A stretch of 64,000 nt of DNA, from positions 806,001 to 870,000 of the forward strand of contig NZ_JACVMN010000002.1 of assembly GCF_014698935.1 (NCBI RefSeq). Reading direction: 5' to 3'. Within the stretch, counting starts at the first letter, position 1, and the number at the start of each line of letters is the position of its first letter. Positions 1 through 8,598 of the stretch are shown piece after piece. The translations under genes were made by a program, and so were the position numbers. The notes beneath the pieces are model-generated. The model searched no databases and was not told where the DNA came from. It worked only from the letters and a program-made list of their open reading frames with translations. Source of the stretch: Flagellimonas sp. S3867. Its GTDB lineage: Bacteria > Bacteroidota > Bacteroidia > Flavobacteriales > Flavobacteriaceae.

Positions 1-2277
1 TTCATAATTGCTGAAGAAAAAGCTACCAAAGCAATTCAAAAACATAGCATGGACATCAAGGACGAGGAACGTAACCCTCAGACCGATGAAGCGTTCCTAC
101 TTTTGGGAAAGGCACGCTACTTTGATCAACGCTATATACCTGCTTTAGAATCCTTCAATTATGTACTTCGGAAATATATTGAAAGCGACAAGTTGAACGA
201 AGCCACTATTTGGCGGGAAAAGACCAACATGCGTTTGGACAATCCAGAACTGGCAATCAAAAATTTGAAAAGACTCTTCAAATTTGAACGATTAAAAGAT
301 CAAGAATATGCGGACGCGAATGCCGTATTGGCACAATGTTACATCAACCTGAAAGTGAAGGACACTGCTATTCAAAAATTAAAAATTGCCCAAGCCTACA
401 CCAAAAAGAATCCCGAAAAAGGAAGATACTTATTCATCATAGGTCAGTTATACAACCAATTAGGGCATAAGGATAGTGCCAACTATGCTTTTGATAAAGT
501 GGTTGCGTTGAACAGAAAATCACCACGTGTGTATATGATCAATGCGCACCTTAAAAAAATTCAGAATACCGAGATTACCGATGCAAATCGAGAAGCACTG
601 CTGGCGTATCTGACAGAATTGGAAGAAAATCGAGAAAATCGACCTTTTTTAGATAAGATCTATCGTCAGATTGCAGAATATCATATGGCCAATCAATCCG
701 ATAGTCTTGGAATAGCCTATTACAACAAATCATTGACCGCCAACAGAACCGAACGCAAATTGAATGCGCTCAACTATCAAAGCTTGGCCGACTATAATTT
801 TGACAAGGACGAATACAAAACAGCAGGGGCCTATTATGATAGCACCTTGACCAATCTTGTTGTAAACACAAAGAAACATCGAAATATAAAAAAGAAGTTG
901 GACAACCTCGAAGACGTTATTAAATATGAAGACGTTGTTCAATACACCGATAGTGTAATCACGCTTTATGAAATGCCTGAGGCAGAACGCCGAGCCTATT
1001 TCGAAGACTTTATTGCTGAACTCAAACGGCAAGATGAAGAAGCTGCGCAAAAGGAGTTGGAAAGAACCAAAGCAGGATTTGCGGCCTTTGCCGAATCAAA
1101 AGGAGGTAAGGAGAACAAGGGCAAGTTCTACTTTTATAATATTACAAGTCTTGGTTATGGCAAAAATGACTTTAAAACCCGTTGGGGCAGTAGAGAACTG
1201 GAAGATGACTGGCGCTGGAGTAATAAGACCCGAGCTTTGCCATCCGAGGCAACGGGTGAAGAGATTACCGCGAATCAACAATCAGAAACTGTAATTACCG
1301 ATGAGCAGAAATATGATTTGGACTTTTATCTAGATCAAGTCCCTTCCGACGTAACCGTTATCGATAGCCTAAGAGGTGAACGAAACTTTGCCAATTATCA
1401 ATTGGGACTGATTTACAAGGAAAAATTTAAGGACAACCTTTTGGCGGCGGCGAAATTGGAAAGGGTATTGCAACTTGATCCAGAGGAACGATTGATTTTG
1501 CCATCAAAATATAATCTCTATAAAATCTACGAAGAATCGGGAAGTCCTTTAGCGGGCAATATGAAGCAGGATATCATTACCAACCATCCCAATACCCGTT
1601 ATGCAGAGATATTGCTTAACCCACAAGTGGTGCTTCAGGGCAACACGGATAGTCCGGATGCGCGATACGTTGCTTTGTATAAATTATATGAAAAGCAGGA
1701 ATACCTTCAGGTTATAACCCTCTCCCAAGAGTTCATAAATAAATTTACCGGTGACCCAATTGTGCCCAAATTTGAAATATTGAAGGCAAACGCCATTGGC
1801 AGATTGCAGGGCTTTGAACCGTTCAAGGAAGCGCTCAATTATGTTGCATTGACCTATCCTAATAATCCAGAAGGGAAAAAAGCAGAGGAAATCGTTGCAG
1901 ATCAGTTGCCGAAATTAGAATCCAAAATATTTTTGGACGATACTGCAAAAGGCAATTGGAAAGTTGTATTTCCGTTTAAGATAAGAGACAATGAAAAAGC
2001 TTTAAACCTTAAAGAAAGGCTGGAAGCATCCATCAAGGATCTTAACTATAAGAACATTGTTTCCAAGGACATATATAATTTAGAAGACCAATTTGTGGTG
2101 GTGCATGGCTTCAGGTCCAAAGATTTTGCACTGGGCTATGCCGAACTTATAAAAAACAATAAGGACTATCGAATCAAAGATGAGAATTTTGTAGTTTTAT
2201 CCAACAATTACAAAATCATTCAAGTCCATAAAAATTTAAAATCATACAAAGAATATATTTCAACCCCAAAACCCTAG
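1..2277 (+). CDS. sprE: Gliding/T9SS lipoprotein SprE (PorW), 5' truncated
   Basis: The reading frame is open from base 1 (16 codons before the first internal ATG at 49), so the N-terminus, including the lipoprotein signal, lies outside the window. About 758 residues remain. Repeated tetratricopeptide-like helices fill roughly residues 20-300 (LLGKARYFDQRY, AYTKKNPEKGRYLF), followed by a charged linker and a second helical repeat block. The family (SprE in Flavobacterium, PorW in Porphyromonas) is an outer-membrane lipoprotein needed for type IX secretion and gliding. A location just upstream of bactofilin and the ATP synthase genes is the usual flavobacterial arrangement and supports the call. 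The stop codon lies 6 bp before the next gene, so the two are probably co-transcribed. Confidence 0.85.
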   Translation, partial: FIIAEEKATKAIQKHSMDIKDEERNPQTDEAFLLLGKARYFDQRYIPALESFNYVLRKYIESDKLNEATIWREKTNMRLDNPELAIKNLKRLFKFERLKDQEYADANAVLAQCYINLKVKDTAIQKLKIAQAYTKKNPEKGRYLFIIGQLYNQLGHKDSANYAFDKVVALNRKSPRVYMINAHLKKIQNTEITDANREALLAYLTELEENRENRPFLDKIYRQIAEYHMANQSDSLGIAYYNKSLTANRTERKLNALNYQSLADYNFDKDEYKTAGAYYDSTLTNLVVNTKKHRNIKKKLDNLEDVIKYEDVVQYTDSVITLYEMPEAERRAYFEDFIAELKRQDEEAAQKELERTKAGFAAFAESKGGKENKGKFYFYNITSLGYGKNDFKTRWGSRELEDDWRWSNKTRALPSEATGEEITANQQSETVITDEQKYDLDFYLDQVPSDVTVIDSLRGERNFANYQLGLIYKEKFKDNLLAAAKLERVLQLDPEERLILPSKYNLYKIYEESGSPLAGNMKQDIITNHPNTRYAEILLNPQVVLQGNTDSPDARYVALYKLYEKQEYLQVITLSQEFINKFTGDPIVPKFEILKANAIGRLQGFEPFKEALNYVALTYPNNPEGKKAEEIVADQLPKLESKIFLDDTAKGNWKVVFPFKIRDNEKALNLKERLEASIKDLNYKNIVSKDIYNLEDQFVVVHGFRSKDFALGYAELIKNNKDYRIKDENFVVLSNNYKIIQVHKNLKSYKEYISTPKP

Positions 2278-2283
2278 AACACC

Positions 2284-2718
2284 ATGTTTTCAGACAACAA
2301 AAAACCGCGACCTATGACAGAATTTGGAGGACAGCCTAACAGAATTGAAAAGAACACAAAAATAAAAGGAAACATCACTTCCGAGGCTGACTTTAGAATT
2401 GATGGAAAATTGGAAGGTAATGTAAAAACTTCCGGTAAAGTAGTGATTGGCAAGGACGGCTATATCAATGGAAAAGTAGAATGCGTAAATGCAGACATTG
2501 AAGGAAAATTCAATGGCGAATTGGCGGTTAAGGACCTACTTTCTTTAAAAGCATCTGCCATAATTGAAGGTACAGTGAGCGTTTCAAAATTGGCTGTGGA
2601 ACCAGGGGCGACATTTAATGCCGCCTGTACAATGGGCAAAGGAGTAGTCGAAACATCTACTTCCAGCGCTCCCAAGCTTCAGTCGACAAAAACAAATGAG
2701 CCAGCAAAAGTCTCCTAA
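2284..2718 (+). CDS. Bactofilin (polymer-forming cytoskeletal protein)
   Basis: This 144-residue protein has a short disordered N-terminus and a central bactofilin (DUF583) right-handed beta-helix at about residues 20-110. The regular short-period pattern is visible (TKIKGNITSEADFRIDG, GKLEGNVKTSGKVVIG, GYINGKVECVNADIEG). Bactofilins polymerise without nucleotide into membrane-associated filaments used as scaffolds for envelope proteins. The C-terminal 35 residues are low complexity (Ser/Thr/Lys). The gene sits between sprE and atpZ, and its last 23 bases overlap the atpZ start, so it is part of the same operon. Its specific role here is not visible. Confidence 0.88.
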   Translation: MFSDNKKPRPMTEFGGQPNRIEKNTKIKGNITSEADFRIDGKLEGNVKTSGKVVIGKDGYINGKVECVNADIEGKFNGELAVKDLLSLKASAIIEGTVSVSKLAVEPGATFNAACTMGKGVVETSTSSAPKLQSTKTNEPAKVS

Positions 2719-2926
2719 AAAGAAAAACAACTTTAAGAATGCGGCAATGCTCTCCGGCATTGCATTTGAAATGGGCGCCATAATTTACCTAGCAGTTAAA
2801 GGCGGGAAATGGTTGGATGACCACTATCAAAACGAAAAGAATATTTTTACGGTAATTGCCACTTTATTGGGAGTGGCAATTTCTATTTGGGTAGTTTTGC
2901 AACAATTAAAACGAATTAAATATTGA
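2696..2926 (+). CDS. atpZ: AtpZ/AtpI-family ATP synthase accessory protein
   Basis: This 76-residue protein has a basic N-terminus (SPKKKNNFKN) and two transmembrane helices (about residues 16-36 and 46-67), with the AtpZ/AtpI signature GIAFEMGA...GKWLDD between them. The family assists assembly of the F-type ATPase c-ring or Mg2+/Ca2+ handling. Its location two genes upstream of atpB is typical of Flavobacteriia. It overlaps the bactofilin end by 23 bp, and its stop codon overlaps the next start by one base (TGATG), which suggests translational coupling. Confidence 0.85.
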   Translation: MSQQKSPKKKNNFKNAAMLSGIAFEMGAIIYLAVKGGKWLDDHYQNEKNIFTVIATLLGVAISIWVVLQQLKRIKY

Positions 2927-3318
2927 TGCCCAAGCTCAATTTTCCCACCCGGTTTTTGGCCCTTTTGAGTGTGTTGTTGCTCATTTCCTTTGGATTGCAC
3001 ATTCTGGTCTTATCCAACATGGAATTGCCAATTTTAGACAACCTGATTATTCGCTCTTATATCGTCAATGGACTTTTGGCAGCAATTATCTTCACACTGC
3101 TTTATAAGTTTCGCCAAAAATTAAAAAACCAGATTGGGTTTCTGTTTATGGGCGGCAGCCTTCTGAAATTTCTCTTTTTCTTTCTTTTGTTCTACCCCAC
3201 ATATAAGAGTGATGGAGATATGTCGGGCCTTGAATTTGGCGCTTTTTTTATTCCTTACGCAGTAGCTCTTTTTTTGGAAACATTTTTCACCTCTAGAATG
3301 CTTAAAAACTTAGAGTAA
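2926..3318 (+). CDS. DUF6168 integral membrane protein upstream of atpB
   Basis: This 130-residue, strongly hydrophobic protein has four predicted membrane helices (about residues 8-27, 36-57, 68-90 and 103-123). The motif FLFMGGSLLKFLFFFLLFYP is characteristic of the small DUF6168 family, which lies between atpZ and atpB in Flavobacteriaceae. Position suggests an AtpI-like role in F0 assembly, but no function is established. ATG at 2926 is preferred over the adjacent TTG at 2923 because it sits in the TGATG overlap with atpZ. A spacer of about 115 bp containing a promoter element follows before atpB. Confidence 0.75.
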   Translation: MPKLNFPTRFLALLSVLLLISFGLHILVLSNMELPILDNLIIRSYIVNGLLAAIIFTLLYKFRQKLKNQIGFLFMGGSLLKFLFFFLLFYPTYKSDGDMSGLEFGAFFIPYAVALFLETFFTSRMLKNLE

Positions 3319-3393
3319 TCTATCAAAAAATAACGCCCTCAAAATCCTCAAAAATAAAAGTTTGAAAGCTTTTTTCTTTTTGTAAGAAAGAAT

Positions 3394-3401
3394 TACATTT
3401 G
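3394..3401 (+). promoter_or_regulatory. Bacteroidota -7 element (TACATTTG) upstream of atpB
   Basis: TACATTTG exactly matches the Bacteroidota -7 consensus TAnnTTTG and lies 41 bp before the atpB ATG. The only nearby TTTG (3379-3382) is too close for an ideal -33 element, so the -33 is weak or unrecognised. This suggests the atpBEFHAG block has its own promoter in addition to any readthrough from sprE. Confidence 0.6.
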
Positions 3402-3434
3402 CACCGATTTTGAGAGACCGATATTTTGAGCGAA

Positions 3435-4559
3435 ATGCGAAAAACTTTTTTTACGAGATTTCTTCTTATTGGAGCACTATTTTTAGGTCAGTTCACTTTT
3501 GCAAGTGAAACCAAAGAAGATGCCAACGAGCAGGGCAAGGACCTTAAGACAGAAATTAAGGAATATATCTCCCATCACCTTCAGGATGCACACGACTTTT
3601 CATTGTTTTCATACACCAAAGAAAATGGGGAGCACAAGTATGTTGGATTTCCATTGCCTGTTATTTTATGGGACAATGGATTAAAGGTTTTTTCCTCTTC
3701 AAAATTCCATCACGGAGAAACATTGGCTGAGGTAGATGGAAACTATTACAAACTTTATCACAGTAAAATTTACAAAACGGATGCAGAAGGCACCATCAAT
3801 TATGATGAGGAGCACCATGCAACCAATGTAAAACCTTTAGACTTTTCGATTACAAAAAATGTGGTAATGATCATTGTCACAGGCTTGTTGATGTTGTGGT
3901 TGTTTACAAGTTTGGCAAGATCATATGCAAAGAATAATGGAGTACCAACGGGTGCAGGCCGATTTTTTGAGCCGATTGTACTATACATCAGAGATGATAT
4001 CGCAAGACCTAACATCGGAGAAAAGCGTTACAGGAAATACATGCCATTCTTGTTGACTATATTTTTCTTCATCTGGTTCTTGAATATGTTTGGATTGACT
4101 CCACTTGGAATTAATGTAACCGGAAATATAGCCATAACAGTTTCTTTGGCTATCATGACTTTCTTGATAACAAATTTTACAGGAACAAAGGATTATTGGA
4201 TGCACCAATTTGATCCTTTAGGGAAGTCATTGCCTTGGTACGGCAAAATACCATTATATATCATTTTGGTCCCTATTGAATTATTAGGATTGATCATTAA
4301 GCCTTTCTCACTACTTATTCGTTTGTATGCAAACATGCAGGCGGGACACATTGTACTAATGAGTTTGATCGGACTGATGTTCATCTTTAAAAGTTGGTTG
4401 GGAAGCCCATTGTCCTTTGGATTGGCCTTCGCCATTTCGTTGATTGAAGTATTGGTAGCGTTGCTACAAGCATATATTTTCACCATGTTAAGTGCATTGT
4501 ACTTTGGATTTGCTTCCGAAGAACATGAGCATGAACATGAGGCAGAAGCTGCCCATTAA
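3435..4559 (+). CDS. atpB: F0F1 ATP synthase subunit a
   Basis: Subunit a forms the two proton half-channels of F0 beside the c-ring. The 374-residue protein has an N-terminal signal-like segment (residues 1-24), then about 110 hydrophilic residues, a long periplasmic N-terminal extension seen in Bacteroidota. Five to six membrane helices follow from about residue 140. The essential arginine is in LLIRLYANMQAGH near residue 295. The C-terminus is His/Glu-rich (EEHEHEHEAEAAH). ATG at 3435 is preferred over an in-frame TTG at 3426 because it begins directly with the signal peptide. The gene is followed by atpE after a 70 bp spacer that carries a dispersed repeat. Confidence 0.95.
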   Translation: MRKTFFTRFLLIGALFLGQFTFASETKEDANEQGKDLKTEIKEYISHHLQDAHDFSLFSYTKENGEHKYVGFPLPVILWDNGLKVFSSSKFHHGETLAEVDGNYYKLYHSKIYKTDAEGTINYDEEHHATNVKPLDFSITKNVVMIIVTGLLMLWLFTSLARSYAKNNGVPTGAGRFFEPIVLYIRDDIARPNIGEKRYRKYMPFLLTIFFFIWFLNMFGLTPLGINVTGNIAITVSLAIMTFLITNFTGTKDYWMHQFDPLGKSLPWYGKIPLYIILVPIELLGLIIKPFSLLIRLYANMQAGHIVLMSLIGLMFIFKSWLGSPLSFGLAFAISLIEVLVALLQAYIFTMLSALYFGFASEEHEHEHEAEAAH

Positions 4560-4568
4560 TTATAAGAA

Positions 4569-4592
4569 TGTCACCCTGAGCTTGTCGAAGGG
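4569..4592 (+). repeat. Dispersed repeat copy 1 (GTCAYCCTGAGCYTGTCGAAGG family)
   Basis: This 24-base copy reads TGTCACCCTGAGCTTGTCGA followed by AGGG. It lies in the atpB-atpE spacer inside the operon. Four more copies are at 8506-8528, 8574-8595 (inverted), 38836-38858 and 55293-55315, all intergenic and differing at two or three positions. No transposase or flanking duplication is visible. Confidence 0.85.
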
Positions 4593-4629
4593 TTTATATA
4601 TTGAATTTTAATTTTTAAACTAGATAGAT

Positions 4630-4821
4630 ATGGAAATTCCAGTAATGGTAGGTGCAGGTTTAGTTGTTATCGGTGTTGGTCTTGGTATTGGTAGAATCGG
4701 TGGTTCTGCTATGGAGGCTATTGCCCGTCAACCTGAAGCTTACGGAAAAATCCAAACAGCGATGTTGATTGCAGCAGCGTTGATTGAAGGTATTGGTTTC
4801 GCTGCTCTTTTCGCAGTATAA
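4630..4821 (+). CDS. atpE: F0F1 ATP synthase subunit c
   Basis: This 63-residue hairpin protein is the monomer of the rotating c-ring. Helix 1 is the glycine-rich VIGVGLGIGRIGG segment, the polar loop is ARQPEA (residues 32-37), and helix 2 carries the ion-binding carboxylate Glu53 in ALIEGIGFAAL. The residue after Glu53 is Gly rather than the Ser/Thr of sodium-type rings, so a proton-type ring is likely. It has no long leader. The gene is flanked by a dispersed repeat upstream and a hairpin downstream, which may help set the high copy number c needs relative to its operon neighbours. Confidence 0.97.
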   Translation: MEIPVMVGAGLVVIGVGLGIGRIGGSAMEAIARQPEAYGKIQTAMLIAAALIEGIGFAALFAV

Positions 4822-4832
4822 TCAAAACATCT

Positions 4833-4874
4833 AAGGCAAATGGCTGTAACGGTTGGTTGCAGCCTTGCTTTGTT
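4833..4874 (+). promoter_or_regulatory. Intercistronic hairpin after atpE
   Basis: The atpE-atpF spacer can fold into a two-part stem: AAGGCAA with TTGCTTT outside, and GGCTG with CAGCC inside, around an 11-12 nt loop. It is followed by TGTTTAAAAA, which is too interrupted for a strong terminator. A partial attenuator or mRNA-stabilising end for atpE is the natural reading. This is inference from predicted structure only. Confidence 0.5.
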
Positions 4875-4902
4875 TAAAAATTCAAACAAATAGAAAGTAA
4901 TT

Positions 4903-5403
4903 ATGGCAAAGTTAATAGAAGAGTTTTCTGTAGGACTGTTTTTCTGGCAAACATTATTGTTTGGTCTATTGTTGTTCCTTATGTGGAAGTTTGCATGGAA
5001 ACCTATCCTAAAAGCTGTAAATGATCGTGAAGATGGTATAAAGGATGCCTTGGCTGCAGCTGAAGATGCCAAAAAAGAAATGCAGAACGTTACTGCAGAT
5101 AGCGAAAAACTTTTAAAAGAGGCTAGAGGAGAAAGAGAAGCTATGCTTAAAGAAGCTCGCGAAATAAAGGATAAGATTGTTTCTGATGCCAAAGAGCAAG
5201 CTCAAGTAGAAGGCGATAAATTGGTGAAACAAGCACAAGCTACCATTGAAAGTGAAAAGAAGGCAGCTGTTGCCGAAATAAAAGCACAAGTAGCCAACCT
5301 TTCAGTAGAGATTGCAGAAAAAGTGATCAAAGAAGAATTGTCCGACAAGAAGAAGCAACTAAAATTAGTTGACGATATGTTGGGCGATATCAAATTGAAC
5401 TAG
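4903..5403 (+). CDS. atpF: F0F1 ATP synthase subunit b
   Basis: This 166-residue protein of the peripheral stalk has one N-terminal membrane helix (about residues 10-30, VGLFFWQTLLFGLLLFLMWK). A long, highly charged Ala/Lys/Glu coiled coil follows (residues 40-150), dimerising and binding delta. This is standard length and architecture for a bacterial b subunit, with no duplicated b'. It is followed 6 bp later by atpH, so translation is tightly coupled within the atp operon. Confidence 0.95.
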   Translation: MAKLIEEFSVGLFFWQTLLFGLLLFLMWKFAWKPILKAVNDREDGIKDALAAAEDAKKEMQNVTADSEKLLKEARGEREAMLKEAREIKDKIVSDAKEQAQVEGDKLVKQAQATIESEKKAAVAEIKAQVANLSVEIAEKVIKEELSDKKKQLKLVDDMLGDIKLN

Positions 5404-5409
5404 AAGAGG

Positions 5410-5949
5410 ATGAAAGAGAGTAGAGCAGCCATACGCTACGCAAAAGCAACACTGGATTTCGCTATCGAAAAGAAAGCAGCAGACGCTGTGGAAAAAGATA
5501 TGCGGGAAATAGCAGATGTAATTACTGAAAACATAGAGCTTCAAAACCTTTTGGAGAGCCCAGTAGTAAAAGGTGAGGTAAAGAAAAATTCGTTACATGA
5601 AATTTTTAAAGGCTCACAGGAAGTTACCAAAGGACTTATTACCACGCTAACAGATAATAAAAGAATTGGGATGCTACAAGAAGTAGCATTTAAATACATT
5701 ATTCTCCATGAGCAATTAAAAGGAGAAGATGTGGCTTATGTTACCACGGCAGTTCCACTCACAGGAGAGCTGGAAAAGAAAATATTGGCGGAAGTTGTCA
5801 AAATGAGCGGGAATAAAGTCACTATTGAAAATAAGATTGACGAAAGCATTATTGGAGGATTTGTATTGCGCGTAGGGGATTTACAATATGACGCCAGCGT
5901 AGCAAACAAATTGAACGGATTAAAAAGAGAATTTACAAATAGTCTATAA
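5410..5949 (+). CDS. atpH: F0F1 ATP synthase subunit delta
   Basis: This 179-residue OSCP/delta protein links the top of the F1 alpha3beta3 head to the b stalk. The N-terminal helical domain starts [16 protein letters not shown]. The conserved C-terminal signature is [23 protein letters not shown] (here [18 protein letters not shown], residues 137-154), followed by a short helix. The start at 5410 lies 6 bp after atpF and the stop 2 bp before atpA, consistent with a single transcript. Confidence 0.95.
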   Translation: MKESRAAIRYAKATLDFAIEKKAADAVEKDMREIADVITENIELQNLLESPVVKGEVKKNSLHEIFKGSQEVTKGLITTLTDNKRIGMLQEVAFKYIILHEQLKGEDVAYVTTAVPLTGELEKKILAEVVKMSGNKVTIENKIDESIIGGFVLRVGDLQYDASVANKLNGLKREFTNSL

Positions 5950-5951
5950 AA

Positions 5952-7532
5952 ATGGCAGGAGTAAAAGCAGCTGAAGTATCAGCAATATTGAAAAAGCAAT
6001 TATCAGGATTCGAAGCTACCGCTTCCTTGGACGAAGTGGGAACAGTGTTGCAAGTAGGTGATGGTATCGCACGTGTATACGGTCTATCTAATGTGCAATA
6101 CGGAGAATTGGTAGAGTTTGAAGGCGGACTTAAAGGTATCGTTTTGAACTTGGAAGAAGATAATGTAGGTGTAGTACTATTGAGTCCTTCACGTGATGTG
6201 AAAGAAGGTTCAGTTGTAAAACGTACCCAAACAATTGCATCTATCAATGTTGGTGAAGGTATTGTTGGTCGTGTGGTAAACACTTTAGGTGTTCCTATCG
6301 ATGGAAAAGGTCCTATATCTGGCGACACTTATGAAATGCCATTGGAGCGTAAAGCCCCTGGAGTTATTTTCCGTGAGCCAGTAACCGAGCCATTACAAAC
6401 AGGTATCAAGGCAATTGATGCAATGATTCCCGTAGGTAGAGGTCAACGTGAGCTGGTTATTGGTGACCGTCAAACTGGGAAAACCACGGTTTGTATTGAT
6501 ACTATATTGAATCAAAAAGAATTTTACGATGCAGGTGAGCCTGTATATTGTATTTATGTGGCCATCGGTCAGAAAGCTTCAACAGTTGCAGCCATTGCAC
6601 AAGTTTTAGAAGACAAAGGAGCTTTGGCCTATACAACTATAGTTGCTGCAAACGCATCTGACCCTGCTCCAATGCAGGTTTATGCACCATTTGCAGGCGC
6701 AGCGATTGGAGAATACTTTAGAGATACCGGTAGACCAGCTTTGATCATCTATGACGATTTATCAAAACAAGCGGTTGCTTATCGTGAAGTATCCCTTTTA
6801 TTAAGAAGACCTCCAGGACGTGAAGCATATCCTGGTGACGTTTTCTACTTACACTCTAGATTATTGGAACGTGCGGCAAAGGTGATCAACGATGACACAA
6901 TTGCGAAAGACATGAACGATCTTCCTGATGTCTTAAAGCCAATGGTAAAAGGGGGCGGTTCTTTAACTGCGCTACCTATTATTGAAACGCAAGCAGGTGA
7001 CGTATCGGCCTATATTCCAACCAACGTAATTTCTATTACAGATGGACAGATATTCTTGGAGCAAGATTTATTCAACCAAGGTGTAAGACCGGCAATTAAC
7101 GTAGGTATTTCTGTATCTCGTGTTGGTGGTAATGCTCAGATTAAATCCATGAAAAAAGTTGCAGGTACGTTGAAACTGGATCAAGCACAGTTCCGTGAAT
7201 TGGAAGCTTTTGCTAAGTTCGGTTCAGATTTGGATGCTGCTACATTGAACGTTATTGAAAAAGGCCGTAGAAACGTTGAGATCTTGAAACAAGCGCAAAA
7301 CGATCCTTTTACAGTTGAAGATCAGGTTGCTATCATCTTCGCAGGTTCCAAAAACTTGTTAAGAGATGTTCCTGTTGACAAAATAAAAGAGTTTGAAAGA
7401 GACTTTATAGAATTTATGAATGCAAAACACAGAGATGTATTGGATACCTTAAAAGCTGGAAAATTGACAGATGAGGTAACCGATACTTTGACAGCGGTTT
7501 GTAAAGATCTTTCAGGAAAGTATAGAGCTTAA
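5952..7532 (+). CDS. atpA: F0F1 ATP synthase subunit alpha
   Basis: This 526-residue protein forms the non-catalytic nucleotide-binding subunit of F1. It has the N-terminal beta-barrel (about residues 25-95), the Walker A P-loop GDRQTGKT at about residue 172, a Walker B region around [11 protein letters not shown], and the signature [14 protein letters not shown] near residue 375. Length and motifs are those of an intact alpha. No atpD (beta) or atpC (epsilon) follows. In Bacteroidota these are encoded at a separate locus, so their absence here is expected and not a deletion. Confidence 0.98.
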   Translation: MAGVKAAEVSAILKKQLSGFEATASLDEVGTVLQVGDGIARVYGLSNVQYGELVEFEGGLKGIVLNLEEDNVGVVLLSPSRDVKEGSVVKRTQTIASINVGEGIVGRVVNTLGVPIDGKGPISGDTYEMPLERKAPGVIFREPVTEPLQTGIKAIDAMIPVGRGQRELVIGDRQTGKTTVCIDTILNQKEFYDAGEPVYCIYVAIGQKASTVAAIAQVLEDKGALAYTTIVAANASDPAPMQVYAPFAGAAIGEYFRDTGRPALIIYDDLSKQAVAYREVSLLLRRPPGREAYPGDVFYLHSRLLERAAKVINDDTIAKDMNDLPDVLKPMVKGGGSLTALPIIETQAGDVSAYIPTNVISITDGQIFLEQDLFNQGVRPAINVGISVSRVGGNAQIKSMKKVAGTLKLDQAQFRELEAFAKFGSDLDAATLNVIEKGRRNVEILKQAQNDPFTVEDQVAIIFAGSKNLLRDVPVDKIKEFERDFIEFMNAKHRDVLDTLKAGKLTDEVTDTLTAVCKDLSGKYRA

Positions 7533-7544
7533 GTCCAAATATAA

Positions 7545-8405
7545 ATGGCGAATCTAAAAGAAATAAGAAATAGGATAGCTTCGGTATCTTCAACCATGCA
7601 GATAACCAGTGCCATGAAAATGGTGTCTGCTGCAAAGTTGAAAAAAGCCCAGGATGCCATTACCGCAATGCGCCCCTATGCAAATAAGCTTACGGAGCTG
7701 TTGCAAAATCTTAGCGCAAGCTTGGATGGCGATGCAGGGAGCAAGTTTACTGATAACAGGGCCATCAACAAAGTATTGGTTGTGTCCATTACCTCTAACC
7801 GTGGATTATGTGGTGCCTTTAATTCCAACATTATAAAACAATCCAGTGTTTTGTTGGATGAAACCTATTCGGGGAAGCAGGTTGATTTTATGGCGATTGG
7901 AAAAAGAGGAAATGATATCCTAGGTAAAAAAGGAAATGTTGTTGCAAATCACAGCACTGTTTTTGATGAGTTGACTTTTGACAATGTTGCTGAAATTGCC
8001 CAAAATTTAATGAATCACTTTACCGAAGGTAACTACGATAGAATTGATTTGGTATACAACAAGTTCAAAAATGCAGCCACACAAATTGTGATGACCGAAC
8101 AGTTTTTGCCTTTAGTTCCTGTTGAAGGAGATACTTCAGGTGCTGCTGATTACATTTTTGAACCCTCAAAGCCTGAGATTGTGGAGCAATTGATTCCAAA
8201 GTCATTGAAAACACAATTGTACAAGGCTGTTAGAGATTCCTTCGCGAGTGAGCACGGTGCGCGTATGACGGCCATGCACAAGGCAACCGATAATGCTACG
8301 GAACTTAGAGATCAACTAAAGTTGACCTATAACAAAGCAAGACAAGCTGCAATTACGAATGAGATACTAGAGATAGTTGGAGGTGCGGAAGCATTGAACA
8401 ATTAG
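7545..8405 (+). CDS. atpG: F0F1 ATP synthase subunit gamma
   Basis: This 286-residue central rotor shaft is coded last in the atp operon. The N-terminal helix carries KEIRNRIASVSSTMQITSAMKMV, split here as KEIRNRIASVSSTMQ plus ITSAMKMVSAAKL. The C-terminal helix contains MTAMHKATDNATELRDQL and ends ARQAAITNEILEIVGGAEAL, the gamma signature. The middle Rossmann-like domain (SITSNRGLCGAFN) is intact. It begins 12 bp after atpA and is followed by a strong terminator. Confidence 0.96.
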   Translation: MANLKEIRNRIASVSSTMQITSAMKMVSAAKLKKAQDAITAMRPYANKLTELLQNLSASLDGDAGSKFTDNRAINKVLVVSITSNRGLCGAFNSNIIKQSSVLLDETYSGKQVDFMAIGKRGNDILGKKGNVVANHSTVFDELTFDNVAEIAQNLMNHFTEGNYDRIDLVYNKFKNAATQIVMTEQFLPLVPVEGDTSGAADYIFEPSKPEIVEQLIPKSLKTQLYKAVRDSFASEHGARMTAMHKATDNATELRDQLKLTYNKARQAAITNEILEIVGGAEALNN

Positions 8406-8426
8406 TAGAGAATAAATGAATTCATT

Positions 8427-8463
8427 AAAAGGACCACTTCTTTAGAAGTGGCCCTTTTGTTTT
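8427..8463 (+). terminator. Intrinsic terminator of the atp operon
   Basis: The arms GGACCACTTC and GAAGTGGCCC pair around a TTTA loop, preceded by AAAA and followed by TTTTGTTTT. It starts 21 bp after the atpG stop. Confidence 0.9.
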
Positions 8464-8505
8464 ATGTCATATCGACAGCAGTCGAGAACAAATTCCAAAC
8501 CGGAC

Positions 8506-8528
8506 TGTCATCCTGAGCTTGTCGAAGG
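8506..8528 (+). repeat. Dispersed repeat copy 2
   Basis: TGTCATCCTGAGCTTGTCGA plus AGG is nearly identical to copy 1. With the inverted copy at 8574-8595 it could form a roughly 22 bp imperfect stem with a 45 nt loop. A small perfect inverted repeat, TCGAC-AGCA-GTCGA, lies just upstream at 8472-8485. Confidence 0.85.
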
Positions 8529-8573
8529 ATAGACATCACGGTCAAAGTTTAGGATCACTCATGGTTTAACACA

Positions 8574-8595
8574 CTTCGACAGGCTCAGCGTGACA
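8574..8595 (-). repeat. Dispersed repeat copy 3, inverted
   Basis: On the minus strand this reads TGTCACGCTGAGCCTGTCGA plus AG, and it ends three bases before the sulfatase stop codon. It is the only inverted copy in the window and pairs with copy 2. Confidence 0.85.
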
Positions 8596-8598
8596 AGA

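Noticed and set aside
3379..3382. TTTG as the -33 box of the atpB promoter
   Set aside because: It is only about 11 bp from the -7 element, too close for the usual Bacteroidota spacing.
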